This document shows positions 15,253 through 23,011 of a stretch of DNA of 51,527 bases, piece by piece (the stretch's first letter is position 1; each line of letters begins with the position of its first letter). The DNA is from an uncultured Bacteroidota bacterium (lineage in GTDB: Bacteria; Bacteroidota; Bacteroidia; Chitinophagales; Saprospiraceae). The stretch is taken from NCBI GenBank assembly GCA_937861115.1, contig CALMBD010000114.1, forward strand, positions 1 through 51,527. Reading direction: 5' to 3'. A model generated the notes under the pieces. It worked only from the letters and a program-made list of their open reading frames with translations. It did not search any database and was not told the origin of the DNA. The position numbers were made by a program, and so were the translations under genes.

Positions 15253-15462
15253 TTAGCTCTTTTCCAGCCACCCCAACGCCTCATACACTATTCGTTGTTT
15301 GGAAGGGCTGATCAGCCCCCGTCCAACTTCCAGCTGTGCCCCCTTGATCTGTCGCTTGAGGGTGCTCAGGCTGATGCCCATTATGTCTGCCATTTGTTTC
15401 TTGTTAACTGCGTAAGGCCTGACAAGGTCGGGCGCCGGTGTTTTTTTTGTGTTTTGATACAT
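15253..15462 (-). CDS. Small HTH DNA-binding protein, paralogue of the one at 13595-13798
   Basis: The protein has 69 residues. A variable basic N-terminus (MYQNTKKTPAPDL) is followed by the HTH-like segment NKKQMADIMGISLSTLKRQIK and a conserved end with GRGLISP and YEALGWLEKS. It aligns without gaps over about 50 residues with the 67-residue protein at 13595-13798, while the N-termini differ. It precedes the lipoprotein gene, and its stop codon touches the phased repeats that probably control that gene. The same gene order (tiny HTH, then exported protein) is repeated immediately downstream. A regulator of its neighbour is inference. I do not recognise a named family. Confidence 0.75.
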   Translation of the reverse strand: MYQNTKKTPAPDLVRPYAVNKKQMADIMGISLSTLKRQIKGAQLEVGRGLISPSKQRIVYEALGWLEKS

Positions 15463-15619
15463 GACAATCAGTTTTTATGTGTATGTATGAAGGGATTAAA
15501 AGTTACCAACTTGTAGAGGGGTTCTAAAATTCTCACTGCAAGATTCAACATTGGAGTGGATGTTGCCTTCCACAGTTTTTCTGGTTTTTCCTGAAAATGC
15601 GGCCAGGCAAGCATACAGG

Positions 15620-15652
15620 AAGTGCGCTGCAGCACAGGCATGCAGCGCACTT
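15620..15652. repeat. 12-bp perfect inverted repeat after the 5'-nucleotidase gene
   Basis: AAGTGCGCTGCA (15620-15631) pairs perfectly with 15641-15652 around a 9-base loop. It lies 72 bases past the stop codon of the gene ending at 15725 and upstream of the small HTH gene. No T tract follows on either strand, so terminator or operator cannot be told apart. Confidence 0.6.
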
Positions 15653-15724
15653 CAAATTTGTACCAACCCGGGGCTACGAAAAAAGTTAAAGGTAATAACT
15701 ATGTATATCTGACTGATAAACGTG

Positions 15725-17302
15725 TTACTTTCCCCTCAGATATCCTATAAAAGCCCGCCGCACGTCGTTTCGCAAATCATTTTTATCCTTCGGGTCGGCT
15801 TTCGTTATGATCAGGATGTCCGGGTTCGACGATTTGCCGTCGGCGTCGGCAGAAGCCTTGAGGAAGTCCATATTCTGTTCGTTGCCGGTGAGCAGGAAGT
15901 CGGGCAGCACAACACGGTAGTTTTTGGCATCGTCGAGTGCTTTTCCCGCCACCATCCACCTGCCGGCAGTCTCGTCGCGGCTTATGTTGTGCAACTGGAG
16001 GTACCCGCCGTTGGTCTTGTTGCGCAGCCCGGCGTCGAGTGTCTTGCGCAGCAGGGCGCCGCGCATCTCCACTTCTGTGATACCGCCTCCAAAGGGGAGC
16101 ATGCGCACCACGTCAAGTTCTGTCATGGTACCGCTCAAGATGTCGTCTACACGAATGGAACCGCTGTTCAGGATGGCGCAATCGGGTTTGGTTTTGGCCA
16201 CCGACATCATGGCGGCAGTGATCAGTTCCCCCGCCTTGCATTGGGTATGGCGCACTACTGCTTCGCGGCAGTCGAGCGGTTCGGAAAGTTTGGTCACCAC
16301 TTTTGCCGGGTCGAAGCCCGACGAGGCCAGCGACTCGTTTTTGATCTGTTCCCATTTGGCCACCACAGCAGCCGTTTCCGGATCGTCGGGAATAGAGGCA
16401 TTTACACGACGCAGTTCAGATTTCACCGTGGCTGTTTTGGTGTTTTTGTTGTACCGCAGGGTATGTACGTAGACGGTTTTGGCATTGGCATCGGCCTTGG
16501 CTATGGTAGCCTGCCCCACCTTGTGTATCTGGTTGTCGTGGTCGTGTCCCCCCATGAGAAGCGGTATGCCGGGGAGTATGGCAGAAAGTTTTTTATCTTC
16601 GGCTGCGTCGAGGTGGGTCAGCGCCACGACAACGTCTGCTCTGGATTTCAGATCGGCGTAGTTCTTTTTTGCCGCGTCGAAGTAATCCGAATACGCCACC
16701 CAGGGCTTGCGTCCGGTATTGATCAGGACGCCGAATACACCGATGTTCAGCGATGTACCGTCGGCATCATATACGGTAAACACCTCGTTATCGGGACATA
16801 TTTCCGTACCGCCGTTCCTGTTTTTAAAAAACTGCTGCGTCCAGGTATCGCCCTTCAGCCGCGCATTGGCCGCAAACCAGGTGAAGGTCGACTCGTCGAG
16901 CCGGGCCTGCAGATCAGCCAGGTCGTCGTAATCAAACTCGTGGTTGCCGAACACCACCCAGTTCAGGCCAAGTGTATTCAATACATCCACCATCTGTTTG
17001 CCCCGGATGCGTTTTCCTTCGTGTTTCAGGGTACCGATTACAGAAGGGCTGATGAAATCGCCGGCCAGTACGGTAAAGGTGTTGGGATTTTTGGCCAGCA
17101 GTTGCTTCCTGATGGTGGCCACCCGGGCCAGCCCGCCCGTATTGTCGGAGAGCGACGGCGATATCTCGTACACGTCGTTCATCTGGAGGAACTGCACTTC
17201 GATGATTCCGTCGTCGGAAGTGCCTGTCGCCACCTTTTTGCCGGGATCACACGAAAAAAGGGCTGTTATCAGGAGGAGGTAAAGAATCCTGGTTGCTTTC
17301 AT
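15725..17302 (-). CDS. 5'-nucleotidase/metallophosphatase-family lipoprotein
   Basis: The protein has 525 residues. The signal sequence ends in a lipobox (LITALFSC, Cys18). The N-terminal metallophosphatase domain shows NDVYE (42-46), GDFIS (81-85), GNHEFD (119-124), THLD (230-233) and GGHDHD (252-257). The C-terminal nucleotide-binding domain shows NSGSIRVDD, LPFGGGITEVEMRG and a late NGGYLQLH segment. In the UshA type the first motif usually reads DxH; here it is DVY, as in a known NDVYE subgroup of the family. The expected activity is hydrolysis of nucleotide or related phosphate esters in the periplasm. It is divergent from the acetoacetyl-CoA synthetase gene. Substrate is unknown. Confidence 0.88.
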   Translation of the reverse strand: MKATRILYLLLITALFSCDPGKKVATGTSDDGIIEVQFLQMNDVYEISPSLSDNTGGLARVATIRKQLLAKNPNTFTVLAGDFISPSVIGTLKHEGKRIRGKQMVDVLNTLGLNWVVFGNHEFDYDDLADLQARLDESTFTWFAANARLKGDTWTQQFFKNRNGGTEICPDNEVFTVYDADGTSLNIGVFGVLINTGRKPWVAYSDYFDAAKKNYADLKSRADVVVALTHLDAAEDKKLSAILPGIPLLMGGHDHDNQIHKVGQATIAKADANAKTVYVHTLRYNKNTKTATVKSELRRVNASIPDDPETAAVVAKWEQIKNESLASSGFDPAKVVTKLSEPLDCREAVVRHTQCKAGELITAAMMSVAKTKPDCAILNSGSIRVDDILSGTMTELDVVRMLPFGGGITEVEMRGALLRKTLDAGLRNKTNGGYLQLHNISRDETAGRWMVAGKALDDAKNYRVVLPDFLLTGNEQNMDFLKASADADGKSSNPDILIITKADPKDKNDLRNDVRRAFIGYLRGK

Positions 17303-17414
17303 TGCCGATTTCTTTTTAGTATTGCAACATTAGCGGAATATTCGCGGCTAATATACAACCCCTCCCTAATCCGCTGACTTTTGGAAGCCCGCAGCGATCA
17401 AAAAGCATCAAATT

Positions 17415-19409
17415 ATGCCTGACTCAAATCATACCACCACACCAACTTTGCTCTGGAAACCATCGCCCGAACTGTTAAACGGCAGTAACATTGCCCGCTA
17501 CCTGGCCTGGATGGCCCATGAAAAAGGCCTGAATTTTGAACAATACCGGGATGTCTGGACCTGGTCGATAGAAAACATCCCGGCCTTCTGGCAGAGCCAG
17601 TGGGAGTATTTTGACATTAAATCGCATTCTCCTTTCCGGTCTGTACTGGAAGGCGCCGGGATGCCGGGATACAAATGGTTCGACGGCGCAACGCTCAACT
17701 ACGCCGAGCACGTATTTCGCCAGAAAACAACCGCACACCCGGCCATCCTGTTTCAAAACGAGCGCCAGCCGCTCGGCGAAATGAGCTGGGCCGAACTCGA
17801 ACACCAGACCGCAGCACTGGCCGCTCACCTTAAGGGTTGCGGCGTACAGCAGGGCGATCGCGTGGCGGCCTACCTGCCCAACTCGCCGCATGCCATCGTG
17901 GCTGCGCTGGCCTGTATGTCCATCGGCGCCATCTGGTCGAGTTGTTCTCCTGATTTCGGCGCGGCAAGTGTGGCCGACCGCTTTGTGCAAATCCAGCCAA
18001 AAGTGCTGATCGCGGTAGATGGATATACCTACGGCGGAAAACCCTTCGACAAACGCGATACCCTCCGCGAACTCTGTACCCTGTTGCCTACCGTGGAACA
18101 GGTGATCTTTATCCCCTACCTCGACGAGCACGCCAAATTGAATATCGACAAAAAGGTCGTCGACTGGTCTGTTGCTATTGCGGCCGCTACTGCTGCCACC
18201 TTCACTCCCCTGCCCTTCTCCCATCCCGTTTGGGTGCTGTATTCTTCCGGCACTACGGGCGTGCCCAAAGCCATTACCCATTCGCACGGCGGCAACCTGC
18301 TTGAACACCTCAAATACCTGCACCTGCACAACGATGTGCGCCCCGGCGAGCGCTTCTTCTGGTACTCCACCACCGGCTGGATGATGTGGAACTTCACCCT
18401 CGCGGCCCTGCTGGCAGGCGCTACCATCGTGCTGTACGACGGCAGTCCCGGCTACCCCAATCTTGAAGTCCTGTGGGAACTGGCGGAGAAAGCGCCTATA
18501 CACCATTTCGGTACCAGCGCGCCGTTCCTGGCGGGATGTATGAAGGCTGGGCTCTCGCCGGGCAGGCAGTTCGACCTGCAGCACCTGCGCAGCATCGGCT
18601 CCACCGGCTCGCCGCTGCCACCCGAAGCCTTCGGCTGGGTATACGACAACGTCAAGCCGGACGTATGGCTGTCGAGTATGGCGGGCGGCACCGACGTGTG
18701 CACGGCCTGGGTAGGCGGCAATCCATTGCTGCCTGTGTACCAGGGCGAAATTCAGTGTCGCTGTCTCGGCTGCGCCATGGAAAGTTGGGACGAAGCGGGC
18801 CATCCCGTTCCGGTCGGCGAGGTCGGTGAAATGGTGGTCACCCAACCGATGCCTTCCATGCCGGTATTTTTCTGGAACGACCCCGACGGCTCGAAATACC
18901 GAAGCAGTTATTTTGAAACCTATCCCGGCGTCTGGCGCCACGGCGACTGGCTGCAAATCACGGAGCGCGACACCCTGGTTATTCTGGGTCGTTCCGATGC
19001 CACGCTCAACCGGCAGGGGGTGCGTATCGGTACTGCGGAGATTTACCGCGCCGTAGATAAAATTGCCGACATCCGCGACAGCCTGATTATCAACCTCGAA
19101 CGCCCCGACGGTTCCGACTGGATGCCGCTGTTTGTGTTGCTTGCGCCGGGCGCCGTACTCAACGATGAACTGAAAAGCCGCATCGGAAAGGCCTTGCGCA
19201 GCGCCTACAGCCCAAGGCATGTGCCCGACGATATTCTCGAAGTATCCGATATTCCGTATACCATTTCAGGAAAAAAGATGGAAACGCCGGTGAAAAAGAT
19301 ACTGCAGCGCAAGCCGCTGGACAAGGCTTACAACCGCGATTCCATGCGCAATCCGGAGGCGATGGCGTATTTCATCGAGCTGGCAAACCAGCTGGCAAAA
19401 GGGTTTTGA
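17415..19409 (+). CDS. Acetoacetyl-CoA synthetase (acetoacetate--CoA ligase)
   Basis: The protein has 664 residues, the usual length for this enzyme, which converts acetoacetate, ATP and CoA to acetoacetyl-CoA, AMP and pyrophosphate. The N-terminal cap (WKPSPELLNGSNIARYLAWM) and DIKSHSPF segment are typical of acetoacetyl-CoA synthetase rather than acetyl-CoA synthetase. The adenylation core motif YSSGTTGVPKAI begins at residue 276. The later motifs WRHGDW, LGRSDATLNRQGVRIGT and the catalytic Lys region SGKKMETPVKKIL (about 618) are intact. It is a single gene, divergent from the 5'-nucleotidase gene. Homogentisate dioxygenase at 23012 belongs to a pathway that releases acetoacetate, so this enzyme could salvage that product; this link is inference. 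Confidence 0.9.
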   Translation: MPDSNHTTTPTLLWKPSPELLNGSNIARYLAWMAHEKGLNFEQYRDVWTWSIENIPAFWQSQWEYFDIKSHSPFRSVLEGAGMPGYKWFDGATLNYAEHVFRQKTTAHPAILFQNERQPLGEMSWAELEHQTAALAAHLKGCGVQQGDRVAAYLPNSPHAIVAALACMSIGAIWSSCSPDFGAASVADRFVQIQPKVLIAVDGYTYGGKPFDKRDTLRELCTLLPTVEQVIFIPYLDEHAKLNIDKKVVDWSVAIAAATAATFTPLPFSHPVWVLYSSGTTGVPKAITHSHGGNLLEHLKYLHLHNDVRPGERFFWYSTTGWMMWNFTLAALLAGATIVLYDGSPGYPNLEVLWELAEKAPIHHFGTSAPFLAGCMKAGLSPGRQFDLQHLRSIGSTGSPLPPEAFGWVYDNVKPDVWLSSMAGGTDVCTAWVGGNPLLPVYQGEIQCRCLGCAMESWDEAGHPVPVGEVGEMVVTQPMPSMPVFFWNDPDGSKYRSSYFETYPGVWRHGDWLQITERDTLVILGRSDATLNRQGVRIGTAEIYRAVDKIADIRDSLIINLERPDGSDWMPLFVLLAPGAVLNDELKSRIGKALRSAYSPRHVPDDILEVSDIPYTISGKKMETPVKKILQRKPLDKAYNRDSMRNPEAMAYFIELANQLAKGF

Positions 19410-19500
19410 ACGGGACGCCTGCTTTTGCTGCAACCTTGTCCGGTTGAGGCTGTCTTTCCGGCAAAAGATTCAAATTCAGGCATTCAAAACCTCTGTTTTC

Positions 19501-20139
19501 ATGAAATTTCGCTTGTTCTCCACTGTGCTGCCTGCACTGCTCCTGCTGTGCACCGGCGCATTTGCCCAAACCGGCAACACGACCCGCAGCCTTTCTTCAT
19601 TTGATAAAATTTCCGTGTCGGGCGGCTTCGACAAACTCATTCTTAAAGAGGGCAATACAGAGTCTGTCTCGCTGGAAGTCACCGGTATCGATGCCGACAA
19701 GATCAAGACCGAAGTAAAAGGCAATACACTCGAGATCGGGATGAAAAAAGGGCGCTACCACAATTACAAGGCAAAACTTACGGTGACGTTCCGCAGTCTG
19801 AAAGAAATTTCCAGCAGCGGGTCGACAGATATCGAGGTCGAATCAACGATCAAGGGCGACCGCTTTGCATTTTACGGCTCGGGATCGGGTGATTTCAAAG
19901 GCGCCTTCGACGTGAAAAAACTGGAAATTGCCCTTTCGGGCAGCAGTGATATGACCCTCAAGGGCAAGGCCGAGCAACAGGACATTGCCATCAGCGGCTC
20001 CGGCGATATCGATGCATCCGACTTGAAAGGCAAGGAAGCCAGTGTGGCCATCAGCGGTTCCGGCGATGTAAAACTCAGTGTCAGCGGTCCTGTACATTCT
20101 TCGGTATCCGGATCGGGCGACATCAGCAACAACAATTAG
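19501..20139 (+). CDS. Exported GIN-domain (DUF2807) beta-helix protein
   Basis: The protein has 212 residues, starting at the ATG at 19501, which gives a good signal peptide (MKFRLFSTVLPALLLLCTGAFAQ is split here: MKFRLFSTVLPAL then LLLCTGAFAQ). The mature part begins with the family signature (SFDKISVSGGFDKLILKEG). It then has regularly spaced Ser-Gly turns (SSGSTD, GSGSGD, SGSSD, SGSGDID, SGSGDVK, SGSGDIS), as expected of a right-handed beta-helix of the putative auto-transporter adhesin head GIN type. These proteins are very common in Bacteroidota and their function is not established. It lies 91 bases after the acetoacetyl-CoA synthetase gene and is followed by a strong terminator at 20180-20214. 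The Pfam name suggests adhesion, but that is not shown. Confidence 0.88.
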   Translation: MKFRLFSTVLPALLLLCTGAFAQTGNTTRSLSSFDKISVSGGFDKLILKEGNTESVSLEVTGIDADKIKTEVKGNTLEIGMKKGRYHNYKAKLTVTFRSLKEISSSGSTDIEVESTIKGDRFAFYGSGSGDFKGAFDVKKLEIALSGSSDMTLKGKAEQQDIAISGSGDIDASDLKGKEASVAISGSGDVKLSVSGPVHSSVSGSGDISNNN

Positions 20140-20179
20140 TCTTTTCAGACATAAAGAAGCGTTTGTAGTCCAATTTCGT

Positions 20180-20214
20180 GGGGCGTAGCCGTATGGTTGC
20201 GCCTCATTTTTTTT
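20180..20214 (+). terminator. Terminator of the GIN-domain gene
   Basis: GGGGCGTAGCC (20180-20190) pairs, with three G-U pairs, with GGTTGCGCCTC (20195-20205) around a GTAT loop. It is followed by ATTTTTTTT (20206-20214). Confidence 0.85.
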
Positions 20215-20234
20215 GATCTTGCACAGGAAAACCC

Positions 20235-20263
20235 TTGCGAGCCGGCAAGGGCTGTTACATTTG
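20235..20263 (+). promoter_or_regulatory. Bacteroidota promoter of the selenouridine synthase gene
   Basis: TTG (20235-20237), an 18-base spacer, then TACATTTG (20256-20263) is a full match to the -33/-7 consensus. The start codon at 20271 follows the -7 box by only 7 bases, so the message is expected to be leaderless or nearly so. This also rules out the longer frame that starts at the TTG of 20235. Confidence 0.65.
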
Positions 20264-20270
20264 CCTCCCG

Positions 20271-21290
20271 ATGAAAAGCAGCCTTGTCATAGCCGAATTT
20301 CTTGCCGAATGCCAAAGGCGTGTGTTGCTCGACGTGCGCTCACCCGGCGAGTACGAGCATGGGCACATCCCCGGCGCACTGGCATTCCCGCTGTTCAGCG
20401 ATGAAGAACGCGCGGCAGTGGGCACCCTGTACAAGCAAAAAGGCAGTGAAGCCGCAATGGAACTCGGTCTGGAATTTGTCGGCCCCAAAATGGCGGATTT
20501 TGTGCACCGGGCGCGTCAACTGGCCCCGGAACGCCGGCTGGCCGTTCATTGCTGGCGCGGCGGACAGCGGAGTGGCAGCATGGCCTGGCTGCTCCGCCAG
20601 GCAGGCTTCGACGTGGTAACGCTCGAAGGGGGCTACAAGGCCTACCGCCGCCATGTCCTTGAAACATTTGAACAGACGCCTCTGAACATTGTCATCGTCG
20701 GCGGGCGCACCGGGACGGGTAAAACAAAAATTCTGCATTGTTTGCGCGACATGGGGGAACAGATCATCGACCTCGAACAACTGGCCCACCACAAGGGGTC
20801 TGCTTTCGGGTTTATCGGCGAAGCGCCGCAGCCCAAGGTGGAGCAATTTGAAAACGAGCTCTTTGACGTGATCCGCGCGCTTGATCCCGGCAGGCGGGTA
20901 TGGGTCGAAAACGAAAGCCACAGCATCGGCCGGGTTTTTATCCCCGACGGGCTCTGGCGCCGCATGAAAACCGCCCCGCTGCGAAACGTCGCTATTCCGG
21001 AAAATGCGCGCATTGAAAACCTGCTTGCCGACTATACCCTGACCGACAAGGCCGATCTCGAAAAGGCCTTTCTGAAAATCGGGAAAAAACTGGGCGGACA
21101 GCACCTGAAAGCGGCGCTCGAAGCGCTTGAGCGCGATGACTTTGCCGAAGCGGCGCGTATCGCCCTGCGGTATTACGACAAAACCTACCAGTTCGGTCTC
21201 GACAATAATCTTTCACCCGATATCCGGAAACTGGAGTTCGATTCGGGTGATGCAGAAAAAATTGCCCGTTTTTTGGTAGAAAAAACATAG
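20271..21290 (+). CDS. mnmH: tRNA 2-selenouridine synthase (rhodanese plus P-loop domains)
   Basis: The protein has 339 residues. The N-terminal rhodanese domain (about 1-125) has the DVRSPGEYEHGHIPGA signature and the active-site Cys94 in AVHCWRGGQRSG. The C-terminal P-loop domain has GGRTGTGKT (144-152) and a WVENES segment. This is the architecture of SelU/MnmH (YbbB), which replaces sulfur by selenium in 2-thiouridine at the tRNA wobble position via a geranylated intermediate, using selenophosphate. I chose the ATG at 20271 because a consensus promoter overlaps the upstream extension. No selenophosphate synthetase gene is in the window. The next gene begins about 110 bases downstream with its own promoter box. 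Confidence 0.9.
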   Translation: MKSSLVIAEFLAECQRRVLLDVRSPGEYEHGHIPGALAFPLFSDEERAAVGTLYKQKGSEAAMELGLEFVGPKMADFVHRARQLAPERRLAVHCWRGGQRSGSMAWLLRQAGFDVVTLEGGYKAYRRHVLETFEQTPLNIVIVGGRTGTGKTKILHCLRDMGEQIIDLEQLAHHKGSAFGFIGEAPQPKVEQFENELFDVIRALDPGRRVWVENESHSIGRVFIPDGLWRRMKTAPLRNVAIPENARIENLLADYTLTDKADLEKAFLKIGKKLGGQHLKAALEALERDDFAEAARIALRYYDKTYQFGLDNNLSPDIRKLEFDSGDAEKIARFLVEKT

Positions 21291-21295
21291 ATTTG
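21288..21295 (+). promoter_or_regulatory. Bacteroidota -7 box of the M61-like peptidase gene
   Basis: TAGATTTG matches TAnnTTTG and overlaps the stop codon of the preceding gene. A TTG lies 23 bases upstream (21262-21264). The leader to the ATG at 21403 would be about 100 bases. Confidence 0.4.
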
Positions 21296-21402
21296 CCTTC
21301 TTCTTTTAATCCGCTCGCAGCATAAGACGCCTGCATCATTTAATCCAGCTGTTCACGGCAGCGCCAGTTTGCTGCCAGTTGTTCACCCAAATATCGGTTA
21401 CC

Positions 21403-22905
21403 ATGCGCTGTTTGCTGTTCATCGGCCTGTGCCTTATTCCCTTTACAGGGCATTCTTCCGCCATCCGCTACGAAATCACCCCGCTTTTTCCCGAAAATGA
21501 TGCGGCGTACCTGCAGGTGCGCGTGTTCCTGAACGGGGAGACCGACGGCACCACGGAATTCACCATACCTGACCGATTCGGTCCCGCCGATCAACTGTTC
21601 CAGTGCATCCGCAACCTGCGTTGTACTTCCGCCTCATGCACTCTGGTGGTCAACAGGGCACTGAGCCGGTTCGTCGTGCATCATCCGGCGAATGCAGAAA
21701 TCGAGCTACAGTACGAGGTCATCCAGGATGTGACGGGAGAAACCCTGACTACTGAAACCGCCTTTCGACCGCTTATCAGACCCGACTTCTTCTATATCCT
21801 GGGTAGCGCGCTTTTTGTGACGCCCACGTTTGGAGAAGGGATCTGTCCGGTGACGCTGGAATGGCGCGGCCTGCCTCCCGACTGGCAGATTCACAACAGT
21901 TTCGGAACGGGACAACTGGTGCAGCATTTTCAATTTTCAAAGTCGCGACTGATCGAATCGGTCTTTCTGGGCGGTCATTTCAGGGTGCTGGAGACCAGGG
22001 TCCGGAACAGCCCGGTATACCTTGCCATTCAGGGCGACGACTGGCCGTTCTCCGATATCCAACTGCTTGAAATGCTGCAGAAAACGGTAACAACCCAGCG
22101 CGCATTCTGGCAGGATTGGGATATTCCTTACTTCACCGTCACACTGATGCCGCTCGACTTGCGCCCCGTCATGTCGGCCGGTTCGCAGTACCGGTCGACG
22201 GAGTACCTCGGTACCGGTCTGCGCAATTCCTTTGCTGCATTCGTCACGCCATCACCCGACCTGGATGTTACCAACCTGCGGCACCTGTTCAACCACGAAA
22301 TGATGCACAACTGGATCGGCAACAAGATCCGCAGCGGCGGCGGACCCAACGATATGCGTTACGGCTGGTTCAGCGAAGGGTTTACGGAATATTTCACCTA
22401 CAAGAATTTGCTGAACGGCGGCTTCATCACACCCGACGAATATGTGGAAACCATGAACCGGGAGTTTTTTGAGCGTCTTTATTCATCTTCCCTGGGAGAA
22501 GAGCCGAACAGCCTGATCTCGGCAGGCTTTTTCGACAGTCGCGAAAAATCGGATATCGTTTACAAGCGCGGATTTGTGTTTGCCTTTTATCTGGACAACG
22601 CCATAAAACAAAGCAGTGGTGGGCAACAGGGGCTGCACCAGTTCATGCTCGATCTGCTCGACTATTACGCCATCCGGACACGGGACCTGCTCTCCAATTT
22701 CGATTTTTTTGAAGTAAAACTGAGCGAGTACCTCCGGGAAGAATCCGCCCCCCTGCTCCAACAATACATTCAGGAGGGCAGGCGAATTGCTCCGGATACG
22801 TATGCCCTGCCCGATTTTTTGAAAATGGAGACGGATCAGAACGGCGCCCCGGTCATTTACCTGGACAAAACAGTGTCGGGGTGGGAGGAAAGGCTGAGAA
22901 AATAG
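21403..22905 (+). CDS. Exported M61-like (glycyl aminopeptidase-type) metallopeptidase
   Basis: The protein has 500 residues from the ATG at 21403; a TTG start 24 bases upstream is less likely. A signal peptide (MRCLLFIGLCLIPFTGHSS) is followed by an N-terminal beta domain. The catalytic domain shows NHEMMHNWIG (HExxH with the following Trp typical of M61) and a downstream Glu in WFSEGFTEYF about 30 residues later, so the gluzincin zinc site is complete. M61 members usually carry a C-terminal PDZ domain; this protein ends shortly after the helical part and I see no PDZ motif. It is probably a periplasmic peptidase of unknown substrate. Neighbours are unrelated in function. Confidence 0.8.
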   Translation: MRCLLFIGLCLIPFTGHSSAIRYEITPLFPENDAAYLQVRVFLNGETDGTTEFTIPDRFGPADQLFQCIRNLRCTSASCTLVVNRALSRFVVHHPANAEIELQYEVIQDVTGETLTTETAFRPLIRPDFFYILGSALFVTPTFGEGICPVTLEWRGLPPDWQIHNSFGTGQLVQHFQFSKSRLIESVFLGGHFRVLETRVRNSPVYLAIQGDDWPFSDIQLLEMLQKTVTTQRAFWQDWDIPYFTVTLMPLDLRPVMSAGSQYRSTEYLGTGLRNSFAAFVTPSPDLDVTNLRHLFNHEMMHNWIGNKIRSGGGPNDMRYGWFSEGFTEYFTYKNLLNGGFITPDEYVETMNREFFERLYSSSLGEEPNSLISAGFFDSREKSDIVYKRGFVFAFYLDNAIKQSSGGQQGLHQFMLDLLDYYAIRTRDLLSNFDFFEVKLSEYLREESAPLLQQYIQEGRRIAPDTYALPDFLKMETDQNGAPVIYLDKTVSGWEERLRK

Positions 22906-22960
22906 GCATTCAACGGCGGCGCGGTGTCGACAGGAGGTTTTCGGAATGTGGAGAAAGTGG

Positions 22961-22968
22961 TACCTTTG
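22961..22968 (+). promoter_or_regulatory. Bacteroidota -7 box of the homogentisate dioxygenase gene
   Basis: TACCTTTG matches TAnnTTTG. A TTTTC tract lies about 19 bases upstream in place of a -33 TTG. It lies 43 bases before the ATG at 23012. Confidence 0.5.
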
Positions 22969-23011
22969 GAGGCCCTGAAAACAGACACTAACCATTTTCA
23001 ACCGTTTGTAT

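Noticed and set aside
15722-19220. Long ORFs of 551 (plus, 15722-17377) and 581 residues (minus, 17475-19220) opposite the 5'-nucleotidase and acetoacetyl-CoA synthetase genes
   Set aside because: They are complete shadows of strongly conserved genes; their translations are rich in His, Arg and Gly without any domain pattern. Codon bias of a moderately GC-rich genome explains them.
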